64,000 nt of DNA from Pyrenophora tritici-repentis (taxonomy: Eukaryota; Ascomycota; Dothideomycetes; Pleosporales; Pleosporaceae), in the NCBI RefSeq assembly GCF_003171515.1, contig NC_089395.1:1488001-1552000 (forward strand), written 5' to 3'. The notes under the pieces are model-generated. The model did not search any database and was not told where the DNA came from. It saw nothing but the letters and a program-made list of their open reading frames with translations. A program made the position numbers and the translations under genes. Below, piece by piece: positions 1 through 11,129 of the stretch (position 1 is its first letter; each line of letters starts with the position of its first letter).

Positions 1-801
1 GTTCTAGATTTCCAAAATATCGTACTATTACACTTACATAATCCATCGCATCGCATCGCATCTTGCCCGCCTGATGCCATCCATGATGCCAAAAGAAACG
101 AACCGAAAAAACTCAAAAAAGACGGGTCAAACCAGCAAGTTCAAAATACAAGAGTAAAGTACCGTAGAAGAACAAGGAGATAGATCTCCGCTTTTCCCAG
201 CGCAGAAATCTTCGTCTCGATGGAAAAAAAATGTTGTGTGTATATGTGGTTGACATCATCAATCAGTCGGAATACAAAAACATATGCAAGCTAGCTGCAC
301 AGCTATGCAAACCATGATTAGAAAAAGACGGCAGCGGCAGCGGCAGAGGAAAGAATAGAGACGACGATGATGATGATGATGAGGATGATGATGAGAGAGA
401 GATGGGTACATATATATATCCCACCACACCATACCAAGAACCTCCTCCCCCCTCGAAAAAAAAGATATATCCACAAAAGAACCATAAAAGAAAGAGAGAG
501 AGATGCGCATCCATCGCTAAAACAAGAAGAAAGAGAACAGAACCGCTCACTCCACTCAATGCCGATGCCGATGCCAATGTTAATCCTCCTATCCAATATC
601 CCTCGTCCAATGTCCAATGTCCAACCAGGACCGACCCCCACGTTCGCTGAAAACCAAAAACCCCCATGACTAGCTATCAGCGAATGGAATTATGAGTAAA
701 ATGATGCAAATGTTACTTGTGAAACTTTATCTAGACCAAAAAAAAAAGATGCCAAAATTAAAGCAACGGGGGAGAGACGCTGATGGAAATGAAATCGCAC
801 A
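1..801. other. No gene seen; low-complexity 3' flank
   Basis: I see no supportable gene here. The stretch is downstream of the BOI2-like gene on the minus strand and holds A-rich tracts and a GAT/ATG trinucleotide run at about 362-396. It probably contains the 3' untranslated region of that gene. Confidence 0.5.
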
Positions 802-3800
802 TCACAACGCAACCGCCGTAGCAGAACTATCATGCTTATGCGGATCATGATGATGATGATGATGATGCTCCGTGGACGTATCCGCATACGCTAGCAGCGC
901 TTTCGCATCATCAAGACCCGATATCGCTAGCCCCTTTTCGTCTTCTTCCTCATGAATGGTGCTTTCCTGCAGACTTTCCTTTGCGCTTCTCCGTTCCGCC
1001 GCATCCGCAGACGCGTTGTCATCTTCATCCATGAGGTTAGGGGGCCGTTGGCGCATCGCACGCGCCTTTTCGAGCGATATGGTTTTTTGCTGGTACGTCG
1101 TGGTAAAAGGGAGAGCTTCGTCGCGGTCGATAGTTGCCTTCATTAGCGCGGCCATCCAAAGGCGGCCGACGGCGAGGTTGTCGACGGCGAAGTAGTGGAC
1201 GATTGGCTTGGTGAATTGGACGCCCTTTTGGAGACCGGCGCGTGGGGGGACGAGCTTGAAAATGAACATGCCTGATACGTCTCCTTCGAGGCCAGGGATA
1301 CCCTTTGCGCTATCGGTAGATGCGGTTGTTTGCAAGGTGGCGTTTTGAGGCGATGATGGGGATGAGGCTGCGCCTGTTAGCGAAGCATGGAGTCCTGCCA
1401 TCCTCTCGTTGTTTGCGGGGAGAACACGATGCGATGATATGTCGATGAGACCTTTTTCTTCCGTGTCGTTTTCGGTGTAGTAGTACGCGAGACGTCGACC
1501 ACGCAGCACAAATAGCCGGCTTTTCCACGTCGTCATAAGGCTCGACGACTTCTTCTTCATCCAGCCGCTGTAGTCGCAGTTCTCCATGGCTTCTTGTGGG
1601 GTAATGGCCAAACGACCCTTGAGATATGCGCTTGTGCCGTGTTTCTTGGCCTTTTTCCGCCCGTCCTTGGCTCGTTTGCTTGCGTCGACTTTTTCAAGCT
1701 CAAAACTCTTTGATAGCGAAGTCCCCGACGGTGTACTTGAGCCAGTCCGCGAGGGCGACTGCATTGGGGAGTCTTTATTTGGAGAGATCGCGTCTGCGGT
1801 ACTGATGTGGGCTTTTTCTCCACCAGTGATTGCGTCTGATATCGCCCGTAGGCCCCTGGATTGTGAACCTTTTTTGCTGCTAAAAAAGGAGCGAGTATGT
1901 GATTGTGCAGCGGGTGAAGGAGATGCGCGGCCTGTACTTGAAGTTTCGCTACCGGGCATATGAGGCGAGTTTGCAATGGCGTCGATGCTGTGTGAGTCGT
2001 ACGCGAGCTTGGTTACTGTCGGATGCATTTCGCTCGCTGGCTTGAGAGGCCGTACAAAGTCATAAGCACTGGAGCGATCACTCTTGATGCTAGTGCCGTA
2101 ATATTGCTTGGCAGCGGACGAGACTGGACTGTGTTGCAGGGCTGAGTCTGCGCTGCCGATTCTGCTATGGCGTCGGTTGTAGGAGAGACGTCGTCCAGCA
2201 TCTGTGGCGTAGCTACCGGACCGCGAATGACTCGGGCTATCTTTCTTGCGCAAAACGTTCCTGTTTTTTCGGTTATCAACCTCGCCGCCCGAGAAGTAGC
2301 CCCTGTCAAGCTCTGACGTGGCCAGCCCAGCTTCGTTTTGGTCCAAAGCGATTCCGTTGGTGCTCGAGGCATGGGCGTGATGCGACGAAGACGGTCTTTT
2401 TAGCTCCTGTGGGGTTTTAGACGAGGATCCCATGGTCCAGTTGCGGTCGAACGAGGGCATTTTCTTATGCGAAGTGGGGGGATGCAGACGAGGGCATCTT
2501 GTGCATATGTGGGGCTTGGGTGCCTTGGTTCTGGTTGTAATCAATAGACGAGTGGCGGCGCTGGTGATGCATGCTTCGTACAGAGGCGGCCGAGGGTCGG
2601 TTCGGCGAGCCCATGGTAGGAGAGGCAGGAGTATGCTGAATAAGTGGAGAAGTGGCTTCGATAGTGGAAGATCGGCCGGCAGATGAGGCTGCACGCGGGA
2701 TGTGTTGGCGATTCGTGCTGCCACGAGAGCCCATGCCTTCGCGCAGTGTGGGTATTCGAGGGGAGGACAGCACCCGTGGATGCAGCTCTGTTTCTTCCAG
2801 TTTCGGTGGGAGAGTCCTCAGGGTCGCCTAGGGCGGGCATTGTTTGGGCGAGCTGGGCGGCTTCCTTTGCGCTCTTGACCTCTGATTGGAGCGCATTGAT
2901 CTTCATCCACGTTCGCAGGCGCGGTCCCATGGGTCCCAGTTCAAACTCTTGCATGAAGATGAAGTTGCGGTCGACGCCCAGCAACGCCTCGCCGTCAATA
3001 TCCTGGTCCCTGAAGACATTGCAGTGCTTCTTCTCCACGCCCACATCTTCTAGGTATTCTGCCACGCGGGCAGGCGACCATGTCTTGACCTCCTCTTCCG
3101 TGTGCCAGTTTTGCTCCTCGTCGTCCGTCTCCTGGCCGTTGATGTAGGATAGACGGTGGTGGCTGCTGTATTCACTACCAGAGTCGTTTGCGCGCAATTC
3201 CCTCCCAACGGCGCTGTGACGCGGCGTGTTCATGCCGGTAATATGCTCGTCGATGACGCTGAGCGTCTCGTGCATGACGGGGCTTCCTATGGGCTCGGGG
3301 TCTGGCGCAGGCTCCCCGTTCAACGTCATGCTGATGCTGCGCTGGCCATTCTGCACCGACGCCCTGCGCGCTACATCGGTTCCCGAGGCAATGTGAAGGG
3401 GTTCAGTGGGTGCCGACTTCAGGGGAGGAGGGGCACTCGTGGCAGCTGGTGGCTGAGACGCGGCTGGTTCAGAGAGAGCCATACCGGGAGGACCCAGCAA
3501 TTTGTCGTCGTGCGTAGACAATTGCGAGGGATTGCGCGAGAGCATGGTAGGAACGGGCGTGGGCTTTGGCGCCGGGCGCGTGTAGACTGGTAGGACGAGT
3601 GAATACATGGGCACATGATGAGGGAGTGCACATATCAGGGTGCATGTAGAAAACATGTACATACCTTCGGGGAAGAGGCCATTTTCGCCCGTCTCCGTGT
3701 TCTTGCCTAGGAACCAGCCGTCGCCAAAGTCGTCGTCGCGCTCAATCAGCTCGATGCGGTCCCCACGGCGCAGGCTCAGCTCATCAGGGCTCCGGGCCAG

Positions 3801-3945
3801 GAATTCATCTGCAACCACATGTCAACAGTTGAAAGCGCAACATGTACTGCATCGTGATGCAACAGCGGGGGTGAGGGGTGAACCTACGCACTACGACGAG
3901 GGTGTCGCCGGGCCGGCAGCTCTCGGTGTGGGAGCGTTGGGCCAT
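802..3945 (-). CDS. BOI2: BOI1/BOI2-like SH3-SAM-PH polarity scaffold (two apparent frameshifts)
   Basis: Scaffold of the fungal Boi1/Boi2 family, which acts at sites of polarized growth and exocytosis with Bem1, Cdc42 and the exocyst. Three exons are visible: 3945-3888, 3808-3665 and 3586-802, with introns of 79 and 78 bp. Splicing makes a continuous SH3 domain (residues about 16-67; ends LFPEVYT). A SAM domain (about 233-300, starting WSPARVAEYL) and a PH domain (about 740-887, starting GWMKKKSSS) follow. Expected length is about 994 aa. The tail ends in a His run encoded by an ATG/CAT microsatellite at 842-867. The exon 3 frame changes twice, each time repaired by removing one base from a homopolymer: G4 at 2760-2763 and G6 at 2476-2481 (plus strand). 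Protein-like sequence continues in the shifted frames, so assembly indels are likelier than extra introns. Family assignment is strong; the exact model around 2460-2775 is less certain. Confidence 0.88.
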
Positions 3946-4864
3946 GCTTGTCAGCTACGGACAAGACTTGTTGGGTCGGTCGTGGTTGCAGCGCTTTAGG
4001 CACGCTGGTGGGTGGTCGCATCCAAGGGCGGCAGTCACCTGTCAGTAAAGCTTCATCTCGTAGTTGACCTGTACGAGTCGGCGTCGGCGTTGGCGCGGTC
4101 GGCTGCCAGGTGGGCGGGCCTGTTTCGGACTCCCGAGCGCAGGGACGTACTGTTAAGTACTGTACCTATTGCTGACTGATGGGAAACAGTCGGTGCGGGG
4201 GATGGTGTCAATGTCGATGACGGCAAAGAGGGTGCTTGTATACGACTCTGTTATCGTGGCCTGCTATATTTGGGTGGTGCGAGTAAAGGGCCAGCGGAGC
4301 CAGCCTTGGATGACTAGCCCAAAGTGCTGGCCTGGCCGTGGCTCAATAGGCGACAGGCGTTAATTACACTGCATCGCCCCAATTACCTTGTATGCCCTAC
4401 GTACCACAGCACATGACTGCACAGATAACCACCGTAGCACATGATTAAATCTCACTGACAACCCATCATCATGAAAGCCTCATGTGCGGAATGGCCCGAA
4501 TGACACCAACACCGAGTGCGAGTCGTGCTAGCTGCAGCGGCCATTGCAGTAGCCCAGCCTAGCAAATATCCGACTGTCCCGACTTTGTTCGCGAAGATTC
4601 GTCAGTCGATTGACATGTCCGTGCGTAGGGTGAAGAAGGTCTCCGCATTCCTTTGCTTTGCCCTGCCCTCAACCAAGTGCATTAGTCGCCTAGTCGTCAT
4701 GCGCTATGACTCTACCCGTCCAAGATCCGAACTGACTGTCCGATCACAATACGACAAACTGCCACTACCTATTCGAATACGACATGAAGGCGTCCCATTC
4801 GACTGTGCCCAAACCCGATACACGTCAGCCAACATAGCGCATTGGCTGCCTCCAAGACGGCGCT
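3946..4864. promoter_or_regulatory. Divergent intergenic region between BOI2-like and SP-RING genes
   Basis: The two flanking genes diverge, so both promoters must lie in these 0.9 kb. I see no convincing gene and no clear TATA box or other named element. Confidence 0.4.
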
Positions 4865-7800
4865 ATGGTACACAATCGACTGCCCCCCCAGGACAAGAAT
4901 GCCACGGCCCAGACCCTCGACTATGCCCTGGGCAACCTCGGTGGCCGGCGCAAGAGCTGGATGCTACCGCCTGGGGGAGGAGGGGGAGTAGGGGCATCAA
5001 CAGTGGCAGTAACAACAGTAACAACACCAACAACACCCGGAGCAACAGGAAGAGGCGCGGCGCCCATATCTTCACCCATTGATCCCGCAGAACTCACGAC
5101 AAACCCTCTTCCTTTCAAGGTGCGCGGTCGCGTAAGGCCGAGGAAACATGGCGTGCAGTTGCCCAAACGTCCCACAATCAAACCACCATCCAGGCGACAG
5201 TCGGAATCTGTTTCCAACTCCACCTCGCCCCAGCTCCCAAACGTCACGGTCCGCCACAACAGCGCCAGCCATGCGCCATCAGGAGTTAATAGTGTCTTTC
5301 CCTCGCCCGCCCCAAGCGAAGAGAACATGGGAAATGCGGCCGCGACACCGACTACGGTAGCTGACATGTTTCAGCCAATGTACGTGCCGGATACACCAAC
5401 TGAAGCCGCTTCCATCGACACAGCACGCCGTGAGAGCCTTGGGAATGTCCAGCATGACAATATGCCTTCTACAACCACAGTTCGTCCAATGTCAACACAC
5501 GTCAGCAGCCCAATAGTCGAGCGCACTCCATCCGTTGGAGGCCATGCAAACAACCAGATGCCGTCGCCACAGTTGGCACAAGGCGTGCAGTTCCAAGACC
5601 CCCGCGCCAATAGAACACCGCCTCAGCCACATCCGCCCTTTGCCCCCCCACGTCCCTTGTCCCGGCCTTCGTCCCGGCCATCGCTACCCCCACCCTCTCC
5701 TGTCGTTGCGCAGAATGCTACTGTTCCTACGCCACGGTCCACCCCACAAATACCCTCAATAAGTCCCCACGAATGGTATACTGTCGACGACTGCCGAAGG
5801 CTATTGGATGCTTTCTGTCCCCCCTCATCGGCAACGCCAATAAATAACCTCAACGGGCTGAGGATGAGAGTTTTACGCGATGCTGTCGAGAGTGCTGACT
5901 GGACCTATCTTACCATGCACCAGTTCTACTGCATGTTCACTTATTGCCCCAACCAACTGCCACACTCGGTGAGGAACATGCCGGACTTGGAGGTTGCTAT
6001 TGATGTCATGGCCCAAGCACTTAGCAACAACATGACGCTGACGCCCTTTTACCTGCAATTCTTCTCAACCTTTCCTTACCACGTCAATCACATTGCCAAC
6101 AAGTGGCCACAGATGTTCAATCACTAGATTGAATGTTTTCGTGACTTTGTCAATCACTCGGCCATGTTTGAATTGCTGAGGCAGTCATGTGAGACACGTA
6201 TGTGTCCCCCTCTTGCGCGAGAACTTGCCATCAATCTTAAACTGAACTCTCTCACCTTCCAGCGTCTCTTCTTCCTCTGTATTATGCGGCGCATCTGGCC
6301 CGTCAACGATCTTGCGATCAAGACTCCATTTGAGGAAAAAGCGCTTGCCATCTTTTCGCAAAACCAGATGTCGTTTCGCCGACAAACGTTGGGACAGCAT
6401 CAAAACCAGACAGAAGGTCAAACGTACGAAGCATTTGCTTCTGCACTAAAACAGCTAGTCGAAACGCTTTCATTGGCCGGCCATCAAAATAGTGTGTCTC
6501 CACTGCAGCAACAACAACAGCTACAGCAGGAACAGCAAAATCAGTACCAAGTGCAACGAGAGCGGCAGAGGCAGTATCAGGAACAACAGCAACAACTACA
6601 TCAAGAGCGATTGCGTCAAGACGAGTTACGTAAAGCACAATTGCGGCAGCAGCACCAGCAGTTACGACAGATATATCAAGAGCAACAATTGCTGCAGCAG
6701 CAACAGCATCCACAAGAGCAAGCACGCGGGGAACTAATACGCACGGAACAACAACATCAAGCTCCACTGCAGCGGGAACGACAACAGCAACAGCAGATAC
6801 AACAACAACATCAAGTACTAGAGCAGCGGCAACAACTACCTCCAGGTGTGTTTCGACCAAATTATCCGCTAGCACAACTGCCACCTCCATCTGCTATTCT
6901 TCCATCGCAGACGCAACAACAGTCTCCGATTCATCAATTCCAACCGGAGCCATTGAATCTTCGGCTTCCACCGTGGCCGACTTCAAATCCTCAGTTTCAA
7001 GTTCAACAGCCTGCAACTCCCCAACTTCCGACGCCACAATCTGCAGATTCCCAGGTTCAAGCGCCACAATTTGCAAATCCTCAGATTCAAGTCTCTACAA
7101 ACACACACGTTCAGCACAACTATCCAGCATCATTTGGCAACCGCCCTGAAATTTCGCGTCTCAATACATCATTCAATCCGCTGGCCGTCATCCAACAGTC
7201 CCGTACACGGCCTCGGCCTGTTGCGTCAAATTCACGAGGAACGCCTTTACTTCCACCTGCAGGATGGCAACAGCCTCTACAGCGAGAACCTAACCCTGTG
7301 CGCTTCAGTCTTCATCAAGCTAACCTTCAAAGCCCAGTACTGCGCGCAAAGACCATTTCGTCGCCTCTCTACATTTTTCAAGATGGATTTATGAGGCGTC
7401 CTGAGCGACCATCGAACCCCAGCCTTTCAGTTGAGAAATGGAATTTTACGGTATGCCGTGAAGACATGAATAGGCTTCCACGATCAAACTGCGCCGGAGG
7501 TGAAGTGGCCAGGGAAATTGACCAGAACAGTAAACTCATCCGTCTGCGTTGCATCAAATGGGGCAAACCCGAAGACCCAAGCGACGCCGCCTGGGCAGCC
7601 GCCGACACCAAATGGATCCCACGCTCCTACTTCTCCTTGAATGGTCACCACCTCGAACAACGTAAAAAGCTGCACCACGGCAAAGACATGCCCATCGACA
7701 TTACCGATCTTGTCACCGAAGGCGAAAACACACTCGAATTCACCGTCCTAACCTCAATCAATGACACAGCCCACCACGCCTACTCCATCGGCGTAGAAAC

Positions 7801-8423
7801 CGTCGGCGTCGCAACCCACGACTCGATTCGCGGACAAGTGACCAACCAAAACTACGTGCCCTCTGAAAAAGTCCTCGCCGCCATACAAGACCAACTCTCC
7901 AAGTCCACGAATGACGATGACGACATCGCCGTCGTTTCAGACTCCACCCTCACAATCACCCTCTTCGACCCCTTTTACCAATCCCGCTTCTGCGACATTC
8001 CCGTCCGCGCAAAATCCTGCCTTCACAACAATTGCTTCGACCTAGAAACTTTCTTATCAACGCGGACGCGCAAGGCAGACGCATCGGTGGCGGACCAATG
8101 GCGTTGTCCAATTTGCAGGGGTGACGCTAGACCGCACACGCTGCTTGTGGATGGTTTTGTAAAGGAGATTTGTGAGGACTTGCCTAAGAGGGGGGTTGGG
8201 CGGTACGAGGGCGGTTGTGGTGGAGAAGAATGGGAGGTGGGAGCCGAAAAAGGAGGTTAGGGAGGGGGTTTGTGATGATGATGTTGAGGCTAGGGATAGG
8301 GATAGGGATAGGGAGAGGGAGAGGGAGAAGAGGGAGAGGGAGAGGGAGAAGAAGGAAAGGGAGAGGGAGAAGAAGAGGAGTTTTGTGCCGGATGATGTTG
8401 AGGTTATTGATTTGTGTGATTGA
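4865..8423 (+). CDS. MIZ/SP-RING zinc-finger protein, probable SUMO E3 ligase (nonsense codon and frameshift)
   Basis: SP-RING proteins act as SUMO E3 ligases, usually in the nucleus. The reading starts at ATG 4865 and has a proline-rich N-terminal half and a helical block near residues 300-420. A glutamine-rich stretch (about 547-658) is followed by a conserved domain (about 842-990). The SP-RING follows (about 1029-1096), with the LFDPFYQSRFC lead-in, a C-H-C set in CLHNNC and a WRCPIC pair. The C-terminus ends in an acidic VEVIDL motif, a likely SUMO-interacting motif, after an Arg/Glu/Asp repeat from GGGATA and GAGAGG runs (8295-8385). Two lesions break it. An in-frame TAG at 6125-6127 lies inside the helical block, with the same frame open on both sides. 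A G6 run at 8190-8195 needs one base fewer to reach the VEVIDL end. Corrected length would be about 1,185 aa. It is either a broken allele or affected by sequence errors. Confidence 0.8.
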
Positions 8424-9737
8424 AAAGTTGGTTTTTCTCGGCTTACTTGGGCTGGGATGGAATGGGATGGGATGGGTTAAGGTGCATGGTGCATGGATGC
8501 ATGGGTGGGCGTGCGATGGAGTTTTGAGTACATTTTGATTTTTTTTTTGGCGGGGCGGGCATCATCTCTTGTTTTTGATGCAGGCAGGCAGGCAGGCATC
8601 TTCATGGGTGGGATGTTCATGTTCATGTTACGTGTATATACCCCCTTGGTTCATTATTTCCCTTCCTATCTTCCTTTTTCTTGTTCTCATTTCATCCACC
8701 TCTAGACTTTCTTTCTTTCTTTCCTACTGTAATACTTGCATCCTTGGGAACGAACGAAACCTACACATAAGATTTTAATTTAGACATGTACGTGCACCAA
8801 GCAACAGAAGATGGAAATGTATAATATTGAATGCTTTTTCGTTGGCGAATTGGTGTGGTGAGGTAAGAGTTGTGTGTAGATGTAGTTACTTCGAGAGAAG
8901 AATTAAAATTAAGATTAACCAACAGTTCTGCGTTTTCTGCGTGTGTAGCTGGTCTGTTTGTTTGTTTATTTTACTACTCAAGAGTGAAGTGGGGGCGTAG
9001 ATAAGTAGGTATTGTCTCGGTTTGTTTTGTTCCTTCATGTCGTCCCACCCACGACGTTCATGTAGTTTTTGTGATAGAAGGGGATATGTACTAGATGGTC
9101 GTGTCGTGTAGTCCAAGTCTGCGTCTGCATATTCTGTCTTTCTCAAGGGGGAGGGGGAGGGCAAGAATGCAGGAATGATAGTTTTTTACATGTTTTTGTA
9201 GCTTCTTCGTCTTGTTTGTTTGTTAGGGTCGGAGGCATTTTCCGTTGTTTAGTGCATGGAAATCACAGGTCGGGGGAGGTGAAGTGGTTGTATGTGTATG
9301 AATAAATTGAATGAATGGGTATATCGTGCTAGATTAAAAATGGCCAACTATATTCAACGTCATCTCGACGGAATCAAACAAACAAATAAACGTCTCAAAT
9401 CTAATATTTATCGGATCGTAAGCGCCGGCGCTGACTAGTTGTCCGGGCCAAGTACGTTCGTACAATGGTCGTGAAGGGGAAGGGAAAGGAAAACGCCCAT
9501 CTTGGCGTTATACTTACACTTACACTGACATGTACATGTCAACCCCATGACTTCTCTCCCCCCTTCTACCACGTGTCGTGAACCCTGCATAGATGACCAC
9601 CACCACTCACCCATCCTCGTTATCAAAAACCAACCTCACACTCCTCCTCGCAATCTCACTCCCCTCGGCCTTCTCATCCATCAACCACCACAACCTCCCA
9701 TCCCCACTCTTACTACTCCCCCGCCCTACTCTTCCCC
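8424..9737. other. Convergent intergenic region, no gene seen
   Basis: This region lies between the 3' ends of the SP-RING gene and the minus-strand SprT-like gene. It holds T-rich and G-rich simple sequence, including a CAGG run at about 8580-8597, and nothing that codes convincingly. Confidence 0.45.
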
Positions 9738-11129
9738 CTACTGCCTACCCCCCCCTCTACTCCTAACCACCCTCTCCCCACCCAGTCCAACCAATCCACC
9801 AACCCCACTATCCTCTCTTCCCAACTCCCTCCTCTCCTTCTCCTTCTCCCCCGCAAGCATCCCCCAAACCCCCAAATCATGCCAACTCGGCAACGCCGCG
9901 CCAGCACCCACATCGCGCAACAACGCCGGCAAGCGCCCGAGATCCATGCCCGTACCCAGGAGAACAGAAGCCACGTGTTCGATTTTCGCGGCTAGCAGCT
10001 GCCACGCGCGGCCGTGGCCGAGGGGCCCGATGGAGGAGGCGTGTGTGGGACAGGCGGCGCAGGTGTAGGCTTGGAGGTAAGCGTGGGACATTTCGTGGAG
10101 AAGGGTTGAGAGGCGTGACGATACCGCCGCCGCCGCTGTTGTTGTTGTAGAAGTGGATGTACGGTGTCCATGCGTGTGCGAATGTTGTCCCCGCCATAAA
10201 CACGGATGCAGCAAAACCTGTGTCCCCAACACCCTGTTAAAATTACTCCTCCCAAAACTATCGCTACACGCTTCACTCAAATAGCTGAAGCCCGCGCTCA
10301 GCGTCTTGTTATGCGGCGGTACGCAGCCTGCAAAGAAGACGGCGTTGAGGTGCGAGAATAGCGTCGCTAATTGGTGCGTGGAGAGTGTGTGCCGGAGGTT
10401 TGCGCTGCTGAGGTGCGGGTGCCAGGCTGTTAGTAAGGTGCGCAGTTTCTTGACGGCTACAGTGGGCGAGGCGGATGGGTGCAGGTAGGTTGCGTCGAGC
10501 CAGGCGATGTGGTGTCGGACTAGGGTCATGGCTTCGTAGGTGCCGCCGTGGAAGCGGAGGGTTAGGGTAGGGAGGATTGGTGTGGGGGTTTTTAGTTGGA
10601 GTGGTGTTTGGAAACTTCTTGTTTTCTTGGTGGATGTGGTGGATTGGGAGTCTTGTGGTGGGAGGTCGCGAATTGTGCCGTGGGAGGCTGTGGTGCTGAT
10701 TTTGTAGTATTTCGGCGCGCATTCGTCGCAATTGCAGAATACATCTTCGTCTTGGACTCTTTGTTGGAGATGACGGAGTGTGCGGGGTGGCTCTGGTTTA
10801 TGTTGTTGTTGTCGGACTTTCTCGCTCGTTGTTGGTGTTGGCCGCTTGAGGATGCGGTCTTCGATGAAAGAGAGCTTTGGATCGAGCGCAATGAGTGGCT
10901 CGAGGAACGGGAGGACATTTTGCCATCGCGAGGCACCATAACAAGTCTTGCCCTCTGTTTCGTGATTGTCACCATCTGCCGATGTTGTATCTCTCCCTTC
11001 CCTCTTCGACTTCGAGCCACCAAGCAACAATCTCGCAATGCGGCGGACGGGATGAAGACGACGTCTCTTCTTCTTCTCCACACAATTGTGTGTGGCCGTC
11101 GTTTCAGTAAAGGTCGATGATTTCCCCAT
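9738..11129 (-). CDS. SprT-like zinc metalloprotease domain protein
   Basis: Single-exon gene of 463 aa. The start is the ATG at 11129; the frame is open further upstream but only with non-ATG codons. The C-terminal half carries a SprT-like zincin core: the helix LLHEMSHAYLQAY near residue 344 gives the HExxH zinc and catalytic motif, and GHGRAW follows near 371. Family members (Spartan/SprT type) are DNA-associated proteases, but no DNA- or ubiquitin-binding module is visible here, so the substrate is unknown. The N-terminal third is basic and low complexity, with a CNCDEC cysteine cluster near residue 145 that may bind metal. The last 30 residues are Gly/Arg-rich. A shorter relative lies at 17941-18882, so the family is duplicated locally. 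Domain call is confident; function is inferred. Confidence 0.78.
   Translation of the reverse strand: MGKSSTFTETTATHNCVEKKKRRRLHPVRRIARLLLGGSKSKREGRDTTSADGDNHETEGKTCYGASRWQNVLPFLEPLIALDPKLSFIEDRILKRPTPTTSEKVRQQQHKPEPPRTLRHLQQRVQDEDVFCNCDECAPKYYKISTTASHGTIRDLPPQDSQSTTSTKKTRSFQTPLQLKTPTPILPTLTLRFHGGTYEAMTLVRHHIAWLDATYLHPSASPTVAVKKLRTLLTAWHPHLSSANLRHTLSTHQLATLFSHLNAVFFAGCVPPHNKTLSAGFSYLSEACSDSFGRSNFNRVLGTQVLLHPCLWRGQHSHTHGHRTSTSTTTTAAAAVSSRLSTLLHEMSHAYLQAYTCAACPTHASSIGPLGHGRAWQLLAAKIEHVASVLLGTGMDLGRLPALLRDVGAGAALPSWHDLGVWGMLAGEKEKERRELGREDSGVGGLVGLGGERVVRSRGGGRQ

Noticed and set aside
2460..2510. Possible mini-intron or 37-bp duplication bounded by ATGCCCTCGT in the BOI2-like gene
   Set aside because: No intron of workable size fits GT-AG rules, and removing one base from the adjacent G6 run gives continuous protein-like sequence through both copies.
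6318..6890. Long minus-strand open frame rich in Val and Ala
   Set aside because: It is the antisense of the glutamine-rich CAG/CAA tract of the SP-RING gene; such tracts leave opposite frames open.
8295..8385. GGGATA repeats resembling a telomere-like array
   Set aside because: Not TTAGGG, imperfect and short, and it codes for an Arg/Asp/Glu stretch in the gene's own frame.
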